Below are positions 41,441 through 50,154 of a DNA stretch of 64,000 bases, piece by piece (the stretch's first letter is position 1; each line of letters begins with the position of its first letter). Source of the stretch: Acidocella facilis ATCC 35904. GTDB lineage: Bacteria > Pseudomonadota > Alphaproteobacteria > Acetobacterales > Acetobacteraceae. The position numbers and the translations under genes were made by a program. The DNA lies in NCBI RefSeq assembly GCF_000687875.1, contig NZ_JHYG01000006.1, positions 186,001-250,000 of the forward strand, written 5' to 3'. The notes beneath the pieces were generated by a model that did no database searches, had not been told where the DNA came from, and was given only the letters and a program-made list of their open reading frames with translations.

Positions 41441-42868
41441 TCAGGCCCCGTACCCAACCACGCCCTTGATCTCCAGGAACTCATCCAGCCCCCAATGCGA
41501 CCATTCGCGGCCATTGCCGGACTGCTTGAAGCCGCCGAAGGGGGCGGAAATCTTCGTCGGCGGGGCGTTGATATAGACCGTCCCGGCGCGCATCCGGCTC
41601 GCCACCGCCCTGGCCTTGGCCAGATCCTCGGACTGGATATAGGCCGCCAGCCCGTACACCGTGTTGTTCGCCTCGGCGATCGCGGCTTCCTCGCTGTCAT
41701 AGGGCATGATCGCGAGCACCGGCCCGAAAATCTCCTCCCGGGCGATGCGCATCTCCGGCGTCACCCCGGCGAACACGGTCGGGCGCACATAATAGCCCCG
41801 GCTCAGTCCCTCCGGCCGGCCTGGCCCGCCGGCGACCAGCGTCGCCCCCTCGGCGATCCCGGCCTCGATCAGCCCCTGGATCTTGTCGAACTGGATCTTG
41901 CTCACCACCGGGCCGAGATTGGAGTTCTCCGAGCGCGGATCGCCGACCACGAAATTCGCCGCGGCGGCCCGGGCCAGCTCCACCACCTCCTCATGGCGGG
42001 CGCGCGGCACCAGCATGCGCGAGGGCGCGTTGCAGCTCTGGCCGCTATTGGAGAATAGATTGGCGACACCCTGCGGCACCGCCTTGGCGAAATCCGCCTC
42101 CGGCAGCAGGATATTGGGGGATTTGCCGCCCAGCTCCTGATGCACCCGCTTCACCGTGTCCGCCGCCGCCTTGGCGACGAGAATGCCCGCCCGGGTGGAG
42201 CCGGTGAAGCTCATCATATCCACATCCGGATGCGCGGAGAGCGCCGCGCCGACGCTGGCGCCATCGCCATTCACCAGGTTGAACACGCCCTTGGGCACGC
42301 CGGCTTTTTCCATCACCTCGGCGAAGATGATGCCGGTGAGCGGCGCCACCTCGGAAGGCTTCAGCACCATGGTGCAGCCCGCCGCCAGCGCCGGGCCGAC
42401 CTTGCAGGTGATCTGGTTCAGCGGCCAGTTCCACGGGGTGATCATCCCCACCACGCCGATCGGCTCTTTCACGATCTGCATGTCGCCTTCCATCCAGGCG
42501 AATTTATACTCTTTCATCACCCGCACGATCTCGCGCAGATGCGCCTGGCCGATCCAGGCCTGCGCGTCGCGGGCGAAGGCCAGCGGGGCGCCCATCTCCT
42601 GGCTGCAGGCCTGGGCGATATCCTCATAGCGCTTGTCATATTCCGCCAGCACCGCCTCCAGCAGCTGCAGCCGCGCCGCCGGGCTGGTGCGCGAGAAGCT
42701 CTCGAAGGCCGCCTTCGCCGCCGCCACCGCCTTGTCCACATCGCCAGCGGAGCCGCCGGAAATGGTGGTGAAGGCCTCTTCGGTCGAGGGGTCGATCACC
42801 TCGATCGCCTGCGGGGTGATCGGGTCCACCCACGCCCCATCGATGAAGAACTGCATATTATGGCTCAT
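41441..42868 (-). CDS. NAD(P)-dependent aldehyde dehydrogenase
   Basis: 475 residues from the ATG at 42868 (GGAG 7-8 nt upstream); a start six codons earlier is weaker. ALDH signatures: GVVGMITPWNWPLNQITCKV, the general-base Glu in QELGGKSPNILLPEA and the nucleophilic Cys in FSNSGQSCNAPSRMLVP. EIFGPVLAIMPYD is also conserved. It oxidises an aldehyde to the acid. It is a close paralogue of the gene at 54212-55639, sharing even the N-terminal FxIDGAWVDP and C-terminal ending. Co-directional with the RraA-like gene. Confidence 0.9.
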   Translation of the reverse strand: MSHNMQFFIDGAWVDPITPQAIEVIDPSTEEAFTTISGGSAGDVDKAVAAAKAAFESFSRTSPAARLQLLEAVLAEYDKRYEDIAQACSQEMGAPLAFARDAQAWIGQAHLREIVRVMKEYKFAWMEGDMQIVKEPIGVVGMITPWNWPLNQITCKVGPALAAGCTMVLKPSEVAPLTGIIFAEVMEKAGVPKGVFNLVNGDGASVGAALSAHPDVDMMSFTGSTRAGILVAKAAADTVKRVHQELGGKSPNILLPEADFAKAVPQGVANLFSNSGQSCNAPSRMLVPRARHEEVVELARAAAANFVVGDPRSENSNLGPVVSKIQFDKIQGLIEAGIAEGATLVAGGPGRPEGLSRGYYVRPTVFAGVTPEMRIAREEIFGPVLAIMPYDSEEAAIAEANNTVYGLAAYIQSEDLAKARAVASRMRAGTVYINAPPTKISAPFGGFKQSGNGREWSHWGLDEFLEIKGVVGYGA

Positions 42869-43077
42869 AAAAACGCTCCGCGTCATGAATTTGCGGCGAT
42901 CCTACCGGCAGAGGGGGGCGGCTTGTCAAACCCGGGCCCCTCTGCGGGAGGACCGCCGCATGTCCATAAGCTGACAGGGTTTACATGTTTCCGTTGGGTT
43001 ACAGCCGGGGCTTTTGCGTTGATCCCGCCTGTAACCGCCCCACCTCTTTTTCAGCATTGTCCAAAAAGGAGCATATC

Positions 43078-43929
43078 ATGCCCGACGATCAACGCAAGAT
43101 TGTGGATCAGCTGGCCAAACGTCCCTACGCGCAGACGATGGTCGGCCACAAGGCCCTGGTGACGGGCGCCAGCTCCGGCCTTGGCCGTGCCTCGGCCCTC
43201 GGCATGGCCCGCGCCGGGGCGGATCTGGTGATCGATTATAATGGCAGCCCGGAGGCCGCCGACGAGCTGGCGCATGAGATCGAGGCGCTGGGAAGGCGCG
43301 CCATCACCGTGCAGGCGGATGTCTCCAAGGAAGAGGATGTGGAGGCGCTGTTCGCCGCCGGGGTGAAGGAATATGGCACGCTGCACGCGGTGCTGAGCAA
43401 TGCCGGCATCCAGCGCGACGCGGCTTTGCTGGACATGACGCTGGAACAATGGAACGCGGTGATCGGCGTCAACCTCACCGGCCAGTTCCTCACCGTGCGC
43501 GCGGCGGTGCGCGAATATAAACGCCGCGGCCCGCAGCCGGAGGTCTCGGTGGCGCTAGGCAAGATCGTCTGCATGAGCTCGGTGCATCAGCAAATTCCCT
43601 GGGCAGGCCACGTGAATTACGCGGCCTCGAAGGGCGGCATCAATATGATGATGCGCAGCATCGCCCAGGAAGTGGCGCCGATGCGGGTGCGGGTGAATGC
43701 GGTGGCGCCGGGGGCGATCCGCACGCCGATCAACCATGATGCCTGGGCGACGCAGGAGGCCTACGATAATCTGATGAAGCTGGTCCCCTATAACCGCATC
43801 GGCGAGCCGGACGATATTTCCCGCGCCGTCACCTGGCTGCTTTCGGATGAGTCCGACTACGTCACCGGCGCCACTTTGTTCGTCGATGGCGGCATGACGC
43901 TGTATCCCGGCTTCGCGCACGGGGGATAA
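43078..43929 (+). CDS. Short-chain dehydrogenase, glucose 1-dehydrogenase-like
   Basis: 283 residues from the ATG at 43078, which has AAAAAGGAGC upstream. SDR fold: TGASSGLGRA cofactor motif, SNAGIQRD, catalytic Ser in CMSSVHQQIP and YAASKGG (Tyr and Lys), and the ending YVTGATLFVDGGMTLYPGFA typical of glucose 1-dehydrogenase-like enzymes. It opens a seven-gene rightward operon with a GH15 hydrolase, GMC oxidoreductase and SMP-30 lactonase, so sugar oxidation is plausible. The substrate is inferred. Confidence 0.82.
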   Translation: MPDDQRKIVDQLAKRPYAQTMVGHKALVTGASSGLGRASALGMARAGADLVIDYNGSPEAADELAHEIEALGRRAITVQADVSKEEDVEALFAAGVKEYGTLHAVLSNAGIQRDAALLDMTLEQWNAVIGVNLTGQFLTVRAAVREYKRRGPQPEVSVALGKIVCMSSVHQQIPWAGHVNYAASKGGINMMMRSIAQEVAPMRVRVNAVAPGAIRTPINHDAWATQEAYDNLMKLVPYNRIGEPDDISRAVTWLLSDESDYVTGATLFVDGGMTLYPGFAHGG

Positions 43930-43933
43930 CATC

Positions 43934-45763
43934 ATGGCGGCGAAAATCGAGGATTATGCCGTTATCGGCAATGGCGAGACGGCGGCTTTGGTCTGCCGCG
44001 ACGGCTCGGTGGATTGGCTGTGCATGCCGCGCTTCGACAGCGCGGCCTGTTTCGCGGCTTTGCTCGGCGATGAAAGCAATGGCCGTTGGCGCATCGCCCC
44101 CAGCGGCGCGCACCGCTCGCACCGCGCCTACCGGGGCAAGACGCTGATCCTGGAGACGTTCTATGAAACCGATGGCGGCAGCGCCAAGCTCATCGATTTC
44201 ATGGCGCGTGAGGAAGGGCGCTCTTATCTCTGCCGGCGGGTGGAGGGGATTTCCGGCGCAATCGAAATGAACGCTGCTCTCTGCGTGCGTTTCGATTACG
44301 GCGCCTCCATCCCATGGGTGACGCGGCTGGGGGATGGGCGGCTGAAATTCGTCGTCGGGCCGGACCAGCTGGTGCTGCAATCGAGCATCCGCCCGGCCGA
44401 CGGCGCCATTCGTGACCAGCTGCATTTCACCGTCAAACAAGGCGAGATCATGGATTTCGCTCTGGGCTGGACGCTCTCCTATCGCGACGAACCGCCGCCG
44501 GTTGATTTGCAGGCGGCGCTGGCGGAGACAGAGGATTTCTGGACCGGATGGGCGGCGCGCTTCCTTGGTGCGGGCAAATATAGCGATGCCGTGCAGCGCT
44601 CGCTGATCACGCTGAAATCGCTGGCGCATTTCGAAACCGGCGGGATCGTCGCGGCCGTCACCACCTCGCTGCCCGAACAGCTCGGCGGTGAGCGCAACTG
44701 GGATTACCGCTTCTGCTGGCTGCGCGATGCGACGCTGACCCTCTACGCCTTGCTCGAATCCAATTATGTGGAGGAGGCGAAGCGCTGGCGCCACTGGCTC
44801 TCACGCGCCATCGCCGGCAGCGCCGAGCAATTACAGATCATGTACCGGCTGGATGGCGCGCGCCGGCTCGATGAATATGAGCTGGACTGGCTCCCCGGCT
44901 ATGAAAACTCCAAGCCGGTGCGCATCGGCAATGCCGCCTCCGGCCAGGTGCAGCTCGATATCTATGGCGAGGTGCTGGACGCGCTCTATTTCGCCCGCAA
45001 GCAGAATTTGCCGCAGGAAGAGGGCGTGTGGAATCTCGTGCTGGAATTGCTGGAGCGGCTGGCGAAGATCTGGGACCATCCGGATGACGGCATCTGGGAA
45101 ATGCGTGGCGGGCGGCGGCATTTTACCCATTCCAAGGTGATGGCCTGGGTGGCGTTCGACCGCGCGGTGCGCCTGGTCGAGGACTATGGCCATGAAGGGC
45201 CGGTCGGCGAATGGCGGCGCATCCGAAAGGCGATTCACGAGGAGGTCTGTGCCGAAGGCTTCGATGAATCCCGCAATTGCTTCGTGCAATATTACGGCGC
45301 GCAGGAGGTTGATGCCTCCTTGCTGCTGATCGCGCTCACTGGCTTCCTGCCGGCGGATGATCCGCGTGTCGCCGGCACGGTGAAGGCGATCGAGGAAGAT
45401 TTGCTCAGCGAAGGTTTCGTGCTGCGCTACCGCACCGAGGCCGGGACGGACGGGCTCTCCGGCAATGAAGGCGCGTTCCTCGCCTGCAGCTTCTGGCTCG
45501 TTGATAATTACGTGCTGCTCAGCCGCTTCCAGGAGGCGGAGGAATTGTTTGAAAAACTCCTGTCCCTGCGCAACGATCTCGGCTTGCTGGCGGAGGAGTA
45601 TGACGCCAGGGCGAAGCGTCAGGTCGGCAATTTCCCGCAAGCCTTCTCGCATATCGGCCTGATCAACTCCGCCTACAACCTCACCCGCGCCAACGGCCCG
45701 GCGGCCAAGCGCGCCGATGGCGATGGCGCGGCGGCGCCGGTGACATCCTCGGAGGCGGTCTGA
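43934..45763 (+). CDS. Glycoside hydrolase family 15 protein (glucoamylase/trehalase type)
   Basis: 609 residues. The N-terminal beta domain begins IEDYAVIGNGETAALVCRDG, SVDWLCMPRFDSAACFAALL. The (alpha/alpha)6 catalytic domain contains RFCWLRDATLTLYALLE, DGIWEMRGGRRHFTHSKVMA (acid Glu) and SGNEGAFLACSFWLVDNY (base Glu). Cytoplasmic; no signal peptide. Bacterial members split alpha-glucosidic bonds in trehalose or maltodextrins, releasing glucose. Starting 4 bp after the SDR gene, it could feed glucose to that dehydrogenase. Confidence 0.92.
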   Translation: MAAKIEDYAVIGNGETAALVCRDGSVDWLCMPRFDSAACFAALLGDESNGRWRIAPSGAHRSHRAYRGKTLILETFYETDGGSAKLIDFMAREEGRSYLCRRVEGISGAIEMNAALCVRFDYGASIPWVTRLGDGRLKFVVGPDQLVLQSSIRPADGAIRDQLHFTVKQGEIMDFALGWTLSYRDEPPPVDLQAALAETEDFWTGWAARFLGAGKYSDAVQRSLITLKSLAHFETGGIVAAVTTSLPEQLGGERNWDYRFCWLRDATLTLYALLESNYVEEAKRWRHWLSRAIAGSAEQLQIMYRLDGARRLDEYELDWLPGYENSKPVRIGNAASGQVQLDIYGEVLDALYFARKQNLPQEEGVWNLVLELLERLAKIWDHPDDGIWEMRGGRRHFTHSKVMAWVAFDRAVRLVEDYGHEGPVGEWRRIRKAIHEEVCAEGFDESRNCFVQYYGAQEVDASLLLIALTGFLPADDPRVAGTVKAIEEDLLSEGFVLRYRTEAGTDGLSGNEGAFLACSFWLVDNYVLLSRFQEAEELFEKLLSLRNDLGLLAEEYDARAKRQVGNFPQAFSHIGLINSAYNLTRANGPAAKRADGDGAAAPVTSSEAV

Positions 45764-45764
45764 T

Positions 45765-47318
45765 ATGGCTGAGCATTACGATGTCATCGTCATTGGCAGC
45801 GGCCCCGGCGGCGCCAGTTTCGCGCAGCGCCTGGCGCGCACCGGCAAGAAAATCCTGATGCTGGAGCGCGGCGATTATCTGCCGCGCGCGCGCGCCAACT
45901 GGGATGCGAAAACCGTGTTCATGCAGGGCGCCTACCAGGCGCGGGAGGATTGGCGGGACAAGCACGGCAAAATCTTCCATCCCGGCCTGCATTATTTCGT
46001 CGGCGGCAATTCCAAGGTCTATGGCGCGGCTCTGTTTCGCCTGCGTGAGCGTGATTTCGGCCTGCTCCAGCATGAGGACGGCCCATCCCCCGCCTGGCCG
46101 CTGAGCTACCAGGATTTCGCCCCTTGGTATGACGAGGCGGAGGCGCTGTTCAGCGTCCATGGCCAGGCCGGCGAAGACCCGACCCAGCCGCCGCGTGGCG
46201 CCTTTCCGCATCCGCCGGTCTCGCATGAGCCGGTGATCGGCGACCTCGCTGCGCGTCTCTCCCGGCAGAATCTGCATCCGTTCCATATGCCGCTGGGCAT
46301 CAAGCTGATCGAGGCGCATGGCAAGCCCACGCCTGAGAGCGTGTGCATACGCTGCGATGCCTTCGATGGCTTTCCCTGCCTGCTCAACGGCAAGGCGGAT
46401 GCGCAGGTGATGTGCGTCGACCCGGCGCTGGCGAAATTCCCGAATCTGGAGCTGCGCACCAATACCTACGTAAAGCGCCTGCACGCCAGCGCGAATGGCC
46501 GCGCCATCAGCACAATCGAGGTCGAGCAGGATGGCGAGACCTCCCAGCTCAGCGCGGATATCGTCGTCGTCGCCTGCGGCGCGCTCTCCTCAGCACTTTT
46601 ATTCCTGCGCTCCTTCAGCGATGCGCATCCCAATGGCCTCGCCAACCGCTCGGATCAGGTCGGCCGCAATTATATGCGCCATAATCAGTCGATCCTGATG
46701 GCGCTGATGCGCACCCCGAATGACGATGTGTTCCAGAAAACACTGGGACTGTCGGATTTCTATTTCGGCACGCCCGAGACGCCATCACCGCTGGGCCTGG
46801 TGCAGATGTGCGCGAAGGTGCATACCGGGCAGATTCTCGGGGAGGCCGTGCCCTCCTGGCTGCATTGGCTGCCGAAACTGCCCTTCGACATGATGGCCCG
46901 CCACGCCATCGATTTTTGGCTCTCCAGCGAAGATATTCCGAAGCCGGAAAACCGCATCGCCTACAAAGACGGCAAGGTGCAGCTGGACTTCACCGAAACC
47001 AACGCCAACGAGCATCGCCGCCTGCGCCAGGAATTAAAGAGGGTCTTGAGCAAGAGCTATAAATGGGGTGCGGAGCGTCTGGCCTATTTCTCTTTGCCGA
47101 TGGGGCTGGAGGCGACCTCGCATCAGGCCGGCACCATGCGCTTCGGCACCGATCCCGCCAGCGCCGTGCTGGACATCAATTGCAAGGCGCATGAGCTGGA
47201 TAATCTCTACGTCACCGATGCCAGTTTCTTCCCCTCCATCGGCGCGGTGAACCCGACTTTGACCATCATCGCCAACGCGTTGCGCGTCGCCGCCCATGTC
47301 GAGGACCGTCTGGCATGA
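45765..47318 (+). CDS. GMC-family FAD oxidoreductase
   Basis: 517 residues. FAD-binding motif VIVIGSGPGGASFAQRLART at the N terminus, FVGGNSKVYGAALFR where the flavin pocket closes, and a C-terminal GMC_oxred_C region with HQAGTMRFGTDPASAVLDIN, YVTDASFFPSIGAVNPTLTI. No Tat or Sec signal, so it is likely cytoplasmic or membrane-peripheral. GMC enzymes oxidise alcohols or sugars. The DoxX-like membrane protein encoded next (4-bp overlap) may pass electrons to the respiratory chain. Confidence 0.9.
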   Translation: MAEHYDVIVIGSGPGGASFAQRLARTGKKILMLERGDYLPRARANWDAKTVFMQGAYQAREDWRDKHGKIFHPGLHYFVGGNSKVYGAALFRLRERDFGLLQHEDGPSPAWPLSYQDFAPWYDEAEALFSVHGQAGEDPTQPPRGAFPHPPVSHEPVIGDLAARLSRQNLHPFHMPLGIKLIEAHGKPTPESVCIRCDAFDGFPCLLNGKADAQVMCVDPALAKFPNLELRTNTYVKRLHASANGRAISTIEVEQDGETSQLSADIVVVACGALSSALLFLRSFSDAHPNGLANRSDQVGRNYMRHNQSILMALMRTPNDDVFQKTLGLSDFYFGTPETPSPLGLVQMCAKVHTGQILGEAVPSWLHWLPKLPFDMMARHAIDFWLSSEDIPKPENRIAYKDGKVQLDFTETNANEHRRLRQELKRVLSKSYKWGAERLAYFSLPMGLEATSHQAGTMRFGTDPASAVLDINCKAHELDNLYVTDASFFPSIGAVNPTLTIIANALRVAAHVEDRLA

Positions 47319-47776
47319 ATTTCCTGCTGCACACCGCCCCCGACATCCTCGCCAGGTTGCTGCTGGTCTGCATGTTTCCGCTCTCCGCCTACGATAAGAT
47401 CGTGCATTGGCACGAGGCGATGGCGCAGGAGGAAACCGAGCCCTTGCCCTTTCCCGAGGCGCTGATGGTGGTTGCCATCGCCATCGAGGCCCTCACCCCG
47501 CTTTGCATCGTCTTTGGCTGGCATGACCGTCTCGCCGCCTTCATCCTGGCCGGCTTCTGCGTCGTCACCGCCATCCTTTTCCATCCCTTCTGGAAATATC
47601 CGCATTTCTGGCGCGATGCCGGCGATGGCCGCCAGCATTTCTGGGATTTCTTCAAGAATCTCTGCCTCGCCGGCGGGCTGGGCCTGCTGGTGATCAGCGC
47701 CGGTCCGGTAGGGCTGGGCGCGGTCGTGACCCACCCGCTTTCCAATGCGCCCTATAGCGCGCCGCCATCCCCCTGA
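47315..47776 (+). CDS. DoxX-family membrane protein
   Basis: 153 residues with about four membrane spans. DILARLLLVCMFPLSAYDKI at the start is the DoxX pattern, then ALMVVAIAIEALTPLCIVFG, AFILAGFCVVTAILFHPFW and NLCLAGGLGLLVISAGPVG. DoxX-like proteins often accompany oxidoreductases and may act as quinone-linked subunits. It overlaps the GMC gene by four bases, supporting a functional pair. Confidence 0.82.
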   Translation: MNFLLHTAPDILARLLLVCMFPLSAYDKIVHWHEAMAQEETEPLPFPEALMVVAIAIEALTPLCIVFGWHDRLAAFILAGFCVVTAILFHPFWKYPHFWRDAGDGRQHFWDFFKNLCLAGGLGLLVISAGPVGLGAVVTHPLSNAPYSAPPSP

Positions 47777-47787
47777 AAGGAGCGACC

Positions 47788-48216
47788 ATGCCGCATGTTC
47801 CCTATTGGCATCTCTGGACGGATGAAGAGGGCATCAGCCATTTCTCCCAGGCCGTGCTGGAGAATTTCAGCTTCGAAGGTGTCGGCGGTGCCGACCCGCA
47901 ATGGAACAACAAGCTCTTCACCGGCCAGAGCGCCATCGTCTTCACCGAACAGCCGGTCGGCTGGGTCGGCGAATGGCATGAAAACCCCAAGCCGCAATGG
48001 ATCGTGCCGATCTCCGGGCGCTGGTGGGTGGAGGCGATGGACGGCACGCGCCGCGAATTCGGCCCCGGCGATGTGCAGTTCGGCGAAGACCAGAATTGCC
48101 GGGACTCGAACGGCAAGCGCGGCCACCGCTCCGGCACCATCGGCGATGTGCCCTGCGTGCTGATGTGCGTGCAGATCGACGCCAAGCCGCAAAAGCAACC
48201 GGGGCATTTCAAGTGA
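47788..48216 (+). CDS. Cupin-domain protein
   Basis: 142 residues with a single cupin barrel. GWVGEWHENPKPQWIVPISG, RWWVEAMDGTRREFGPGDVQ and FGEDQNCRDSNGKRGHRSG contain the His/Glu metal ligands. Possible dioxygenase, isomerase or sensor; the substrate is not evident. Preceded by a GAAAGGAGCGACC site, and its stop overlaps the GTG start of the SMP-30 gene. Confidence 0.75.
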   Translation: MPHVPYWHLWTDEEGISHFSQAVLENFSFEGVGGADPQWNNKLFTGQSAIVFTEQPVGWVGEWHENPKPQWIVPISGRWWVEAMDGTRREFGPGDVQFGEDQNCRDSNGKRGHRSGTIGDVPCVLMCVQIDAKPQKQPGHFK

Positions 48217-49103
48217 GCCTGTACGACATTCAGGATCCGCGCTTCAACCATCTCATTCTCGGCAACGCCCAGCTCGAAACCTTGGCGGAGGGTTGCCGCT
48301 GGCTCGAAGGCCCGGTCTGGTTCGCGGATCAGGAAGTGTTGCTGTTTTCCGACATTCCCAATAACCGCGTGCTGCGCTGGTGCGAGAATGTCGTCACCAC
48401 CTACCAATCCCCGTCGGATTTCGCCAACGGCCATGCGCGCGACAATGAGGGGCGGCTGATCTCCTGCCTGCATCACGGCCGCGCCATCACAAGGCGCGAG
48501 CTTGATGGCCGCACCAGCATCCTTGCCGATGAATATGACGGCAAAAGGCTGAATGCCCCGAACGATGTCACCATCCAGCGCGGCACCGGCGCGATCTGGT
48601 TCAGCGATCCGGTCTATGGCATCATGACCGATTACGAAGGCGGCAAGCAGGCCCCCGAACGCCCGCCCGCCCTCTACCGGCTGGATGCGAACGGCACGCT
48701 CAGCATCGCCTCGGACGATTTCACCGGCCCCAACGGCCTCGCCTTTTCGCCGGACGAAACCCGCCTCTACGTCACCGAAACCGGCGACCAATTCGACCCG
48801 CATACAGAGCGCCATATCCGCGTTTTCGATGTGCAGGACGGCAAACTCGCCAATGGCCGCATTTTCGCGCGGATCAGCCCCGGCTATGCGGATGGCATCA
48901 GATGCGATGTCGATGGCAATCTCTGGTGCAGCGCGGGCGATGGCGTGCATTGCCTCTCGCCCGAAGGCGAGATGCTGGGCAAGATCGTCATCGGTGACAC
49001 CGTCTCCAACCTCTGCTTTGGCGGCCGGCATCTCTCGCGCCTGTTCATCTGCGCCGGCACCAGGCTGCTCGCCCTCCACACCAACAGCAGAGGCGCCGCA
49101 TGA
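48213..49103 (+). CDS. SMP-30/gluconolactonase family lactonase
   Basis: 296 residues from a GTG at 48213 that overlaps the cupin stop (GTGA). Beta-propeller motifs: LEGPVWFADQEVLLFSDIPN with the metal-binding Glu, NAPNDVTIQRGTGAIWFSDP with the Asn ligand, and GPNGLAFSPDETRLYVTETG with the catalytic Asp region. It hydrolyses an aldonolactone to the acid. In this operon it could open the lactone made by the SDR or GMC enzyme. No signal peptide. Confidence 0.9.
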   Translation: MSLYDIQDPRFNHLILGNAQLETLAEGCRWLEGPVWFADQEVLLFSDIPNNRVLRWCENVVTTYQSPSDFANGHARDNEGRLISCLHHGRAITRRELDGRTSILADEYDGKRLNAPNDVTIQRGTGAIWFSDPVYGIMTDYEGGKQAPERPPALYRLDANGTLSIASDDFTGPNGLAFSPDETRLYVTETGDQFDPHTERHIRVFDVQDGKLANGRIFARISPGYADGIRCDVDGNLWCSAGDGVHCLSPEGEMLGKIVIGDTVSNLCFGGRHLSRLFICAGTRLLALHTNSRGAA

Positions 49104-49855
49104 GCCTGCTGCGCATCGCCCGCAATGTCTCGGATCTCGACCGGCTCACCGCTTTCTACATCGCGCTGGGCTTTGAACCGCAAGGCGGCGCGCAGCCGGA
49201 TATCCCCCTGGCCAACCTGCTCGGTGTTTCGGCGCTGCGCCGCCAGCGCCTGCGCCTGGGCGCGCAGACGCTGGATCTCACCGCCTGCCTGCCGGTCGGC
49301 GCGGCCTACCCGGCCAACGCCCCCGGCAATGCCAGCCTGTTCCAGCATATCGCGCTGCTCACGCCCGATATCCATGCCGCCGTCCCCCGCGCTTTGGCCG
49401 CCGGCGCGCAACCCATCTCGCACGGCGGCCCGGTGCGGCTGCCGCCCGAGTCCGGCGGCGTGACCGCCTGGAAATTCCGCGACCCGGACGGGCATCCTCT
49501 GGAATATCTGCAACGCGACGCCCCGCCCGGCTATGACCATTCCGGCATCGTCGCCACCCGGCCGGATGCGTCCCTGCCTGTCTATGACGCGCTCGGCCTG
49601 CATCTCCAGGCCGAACAGCTCAACCAGGGCCCCGAGCAGGCGCGGCTGGATGGCGTGCCCGGCGCCAGCGCGCGCATCCTCACCTTGCGCGGCGCCGAGG
49701 GGCCGGGAGTGGAGCTGCTCGCCTACAGCCACATCGCCCCCTACGCGCCGCCGCACCCGGCCGACCTCGCGGCCGACCGCCTGGTCTTCAAAGGCCCGCA
49801 CCCCGCTTTGCAGCGCGACCCGGACGGCCACCTCATCGAAATCGCCCCCGGCTGA
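49100..49855 (+). CDS. VOC-superfamily (glyoxalase-fold) protein, two-domain
   Basis: 251 residues with two vicinal-oxygen-chelate modules: LLRIARNVSDLDRLTAFYIA, FRDPDGHPLEYL in the first, and IVATRPDASLPVYDALGLHL, QRDPDGHLIEIAPG in the second. The DPDGH-L-E/I-E metal-ligand motif appears twice. VOC enzymes act as dioxygenases, lyases or isomerases; the function here is open. It overlaps the SMP-30 gene by four bases and closes the operon; the cobalamin riboswitch begins about 35 bp later. Confidence 0.78.
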   Translation: MSLLRIARNVSDLDRLTAFYIALGFEPQGGAQPDIPLANLLGVSALRRQRLRLGAQTLDLTACLPVGAAYPANAPGNASLFQHIALLTPDIHAAVPRALAAGAQPISHGGPVRLPPESGGVTAWKFRDPDGHPLEYLQRDAPPGYDHSGIVATRPDASLPVYDALGLHLQAEQLNQGPEQARLDGVPGASARILTLRGAEGPGVELLAYSHIAPYAPPHPADLAADRLVFKGPHPALQRDPDGHLIEIAPG

Positions 49856-49889
49856 GCCCCCACCTTCCCACCCCGCCGCAACCGCGTTA

Positions 49890-50060
49890 CCCTAGCGCCG
49901 ATGGTTCCTCCCCGGAGGATGAAAAGGGAACGCGGGTGCAAATCCCCGGCTGTCCCCGCAACTGTAAGCGCAGAGCCGCGCGCCACATGCCACTGGGAAA
50001 CCGGGAAGGCGGCGCATCCGGCAAAGACGCGTGAGCCAGGAGACCTGCCATCAGGAGCGT
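49890..50060 (+). promoter_or_regulatory. Cobalamin riboswitch
   Basis: Conserved elements appear in order: the AGCGCCGATGGTTCC start (49895-49909), GAAAAGGGAACGCGGGTG (49921-49938), CCCCGGCTGTCCCCGC, AACTGTAAGCG (49970-49980), CCACTGGG...CCGGGAAGGCGG, and the B12 box GAGCCAGGAGACCTGCC (50033-50049). A G-rich and C-rich stretch downstream (50075-50118) can pair and may be the switch. It precedes a nickel/cobalt transporter gene, so adenosylcobalamin should repress cobalt uptake. Confidence 0.93.
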
Positions 50061-50154
50061 CAGCGTGAACGCATCGGGCGGGGTGTCCTGGTGGGTGGGT
50101 CTTTTGCCGGGCCCGCCTTGTTCGCGGTGGCAACGCTGTTGAACGAGGCAAACC

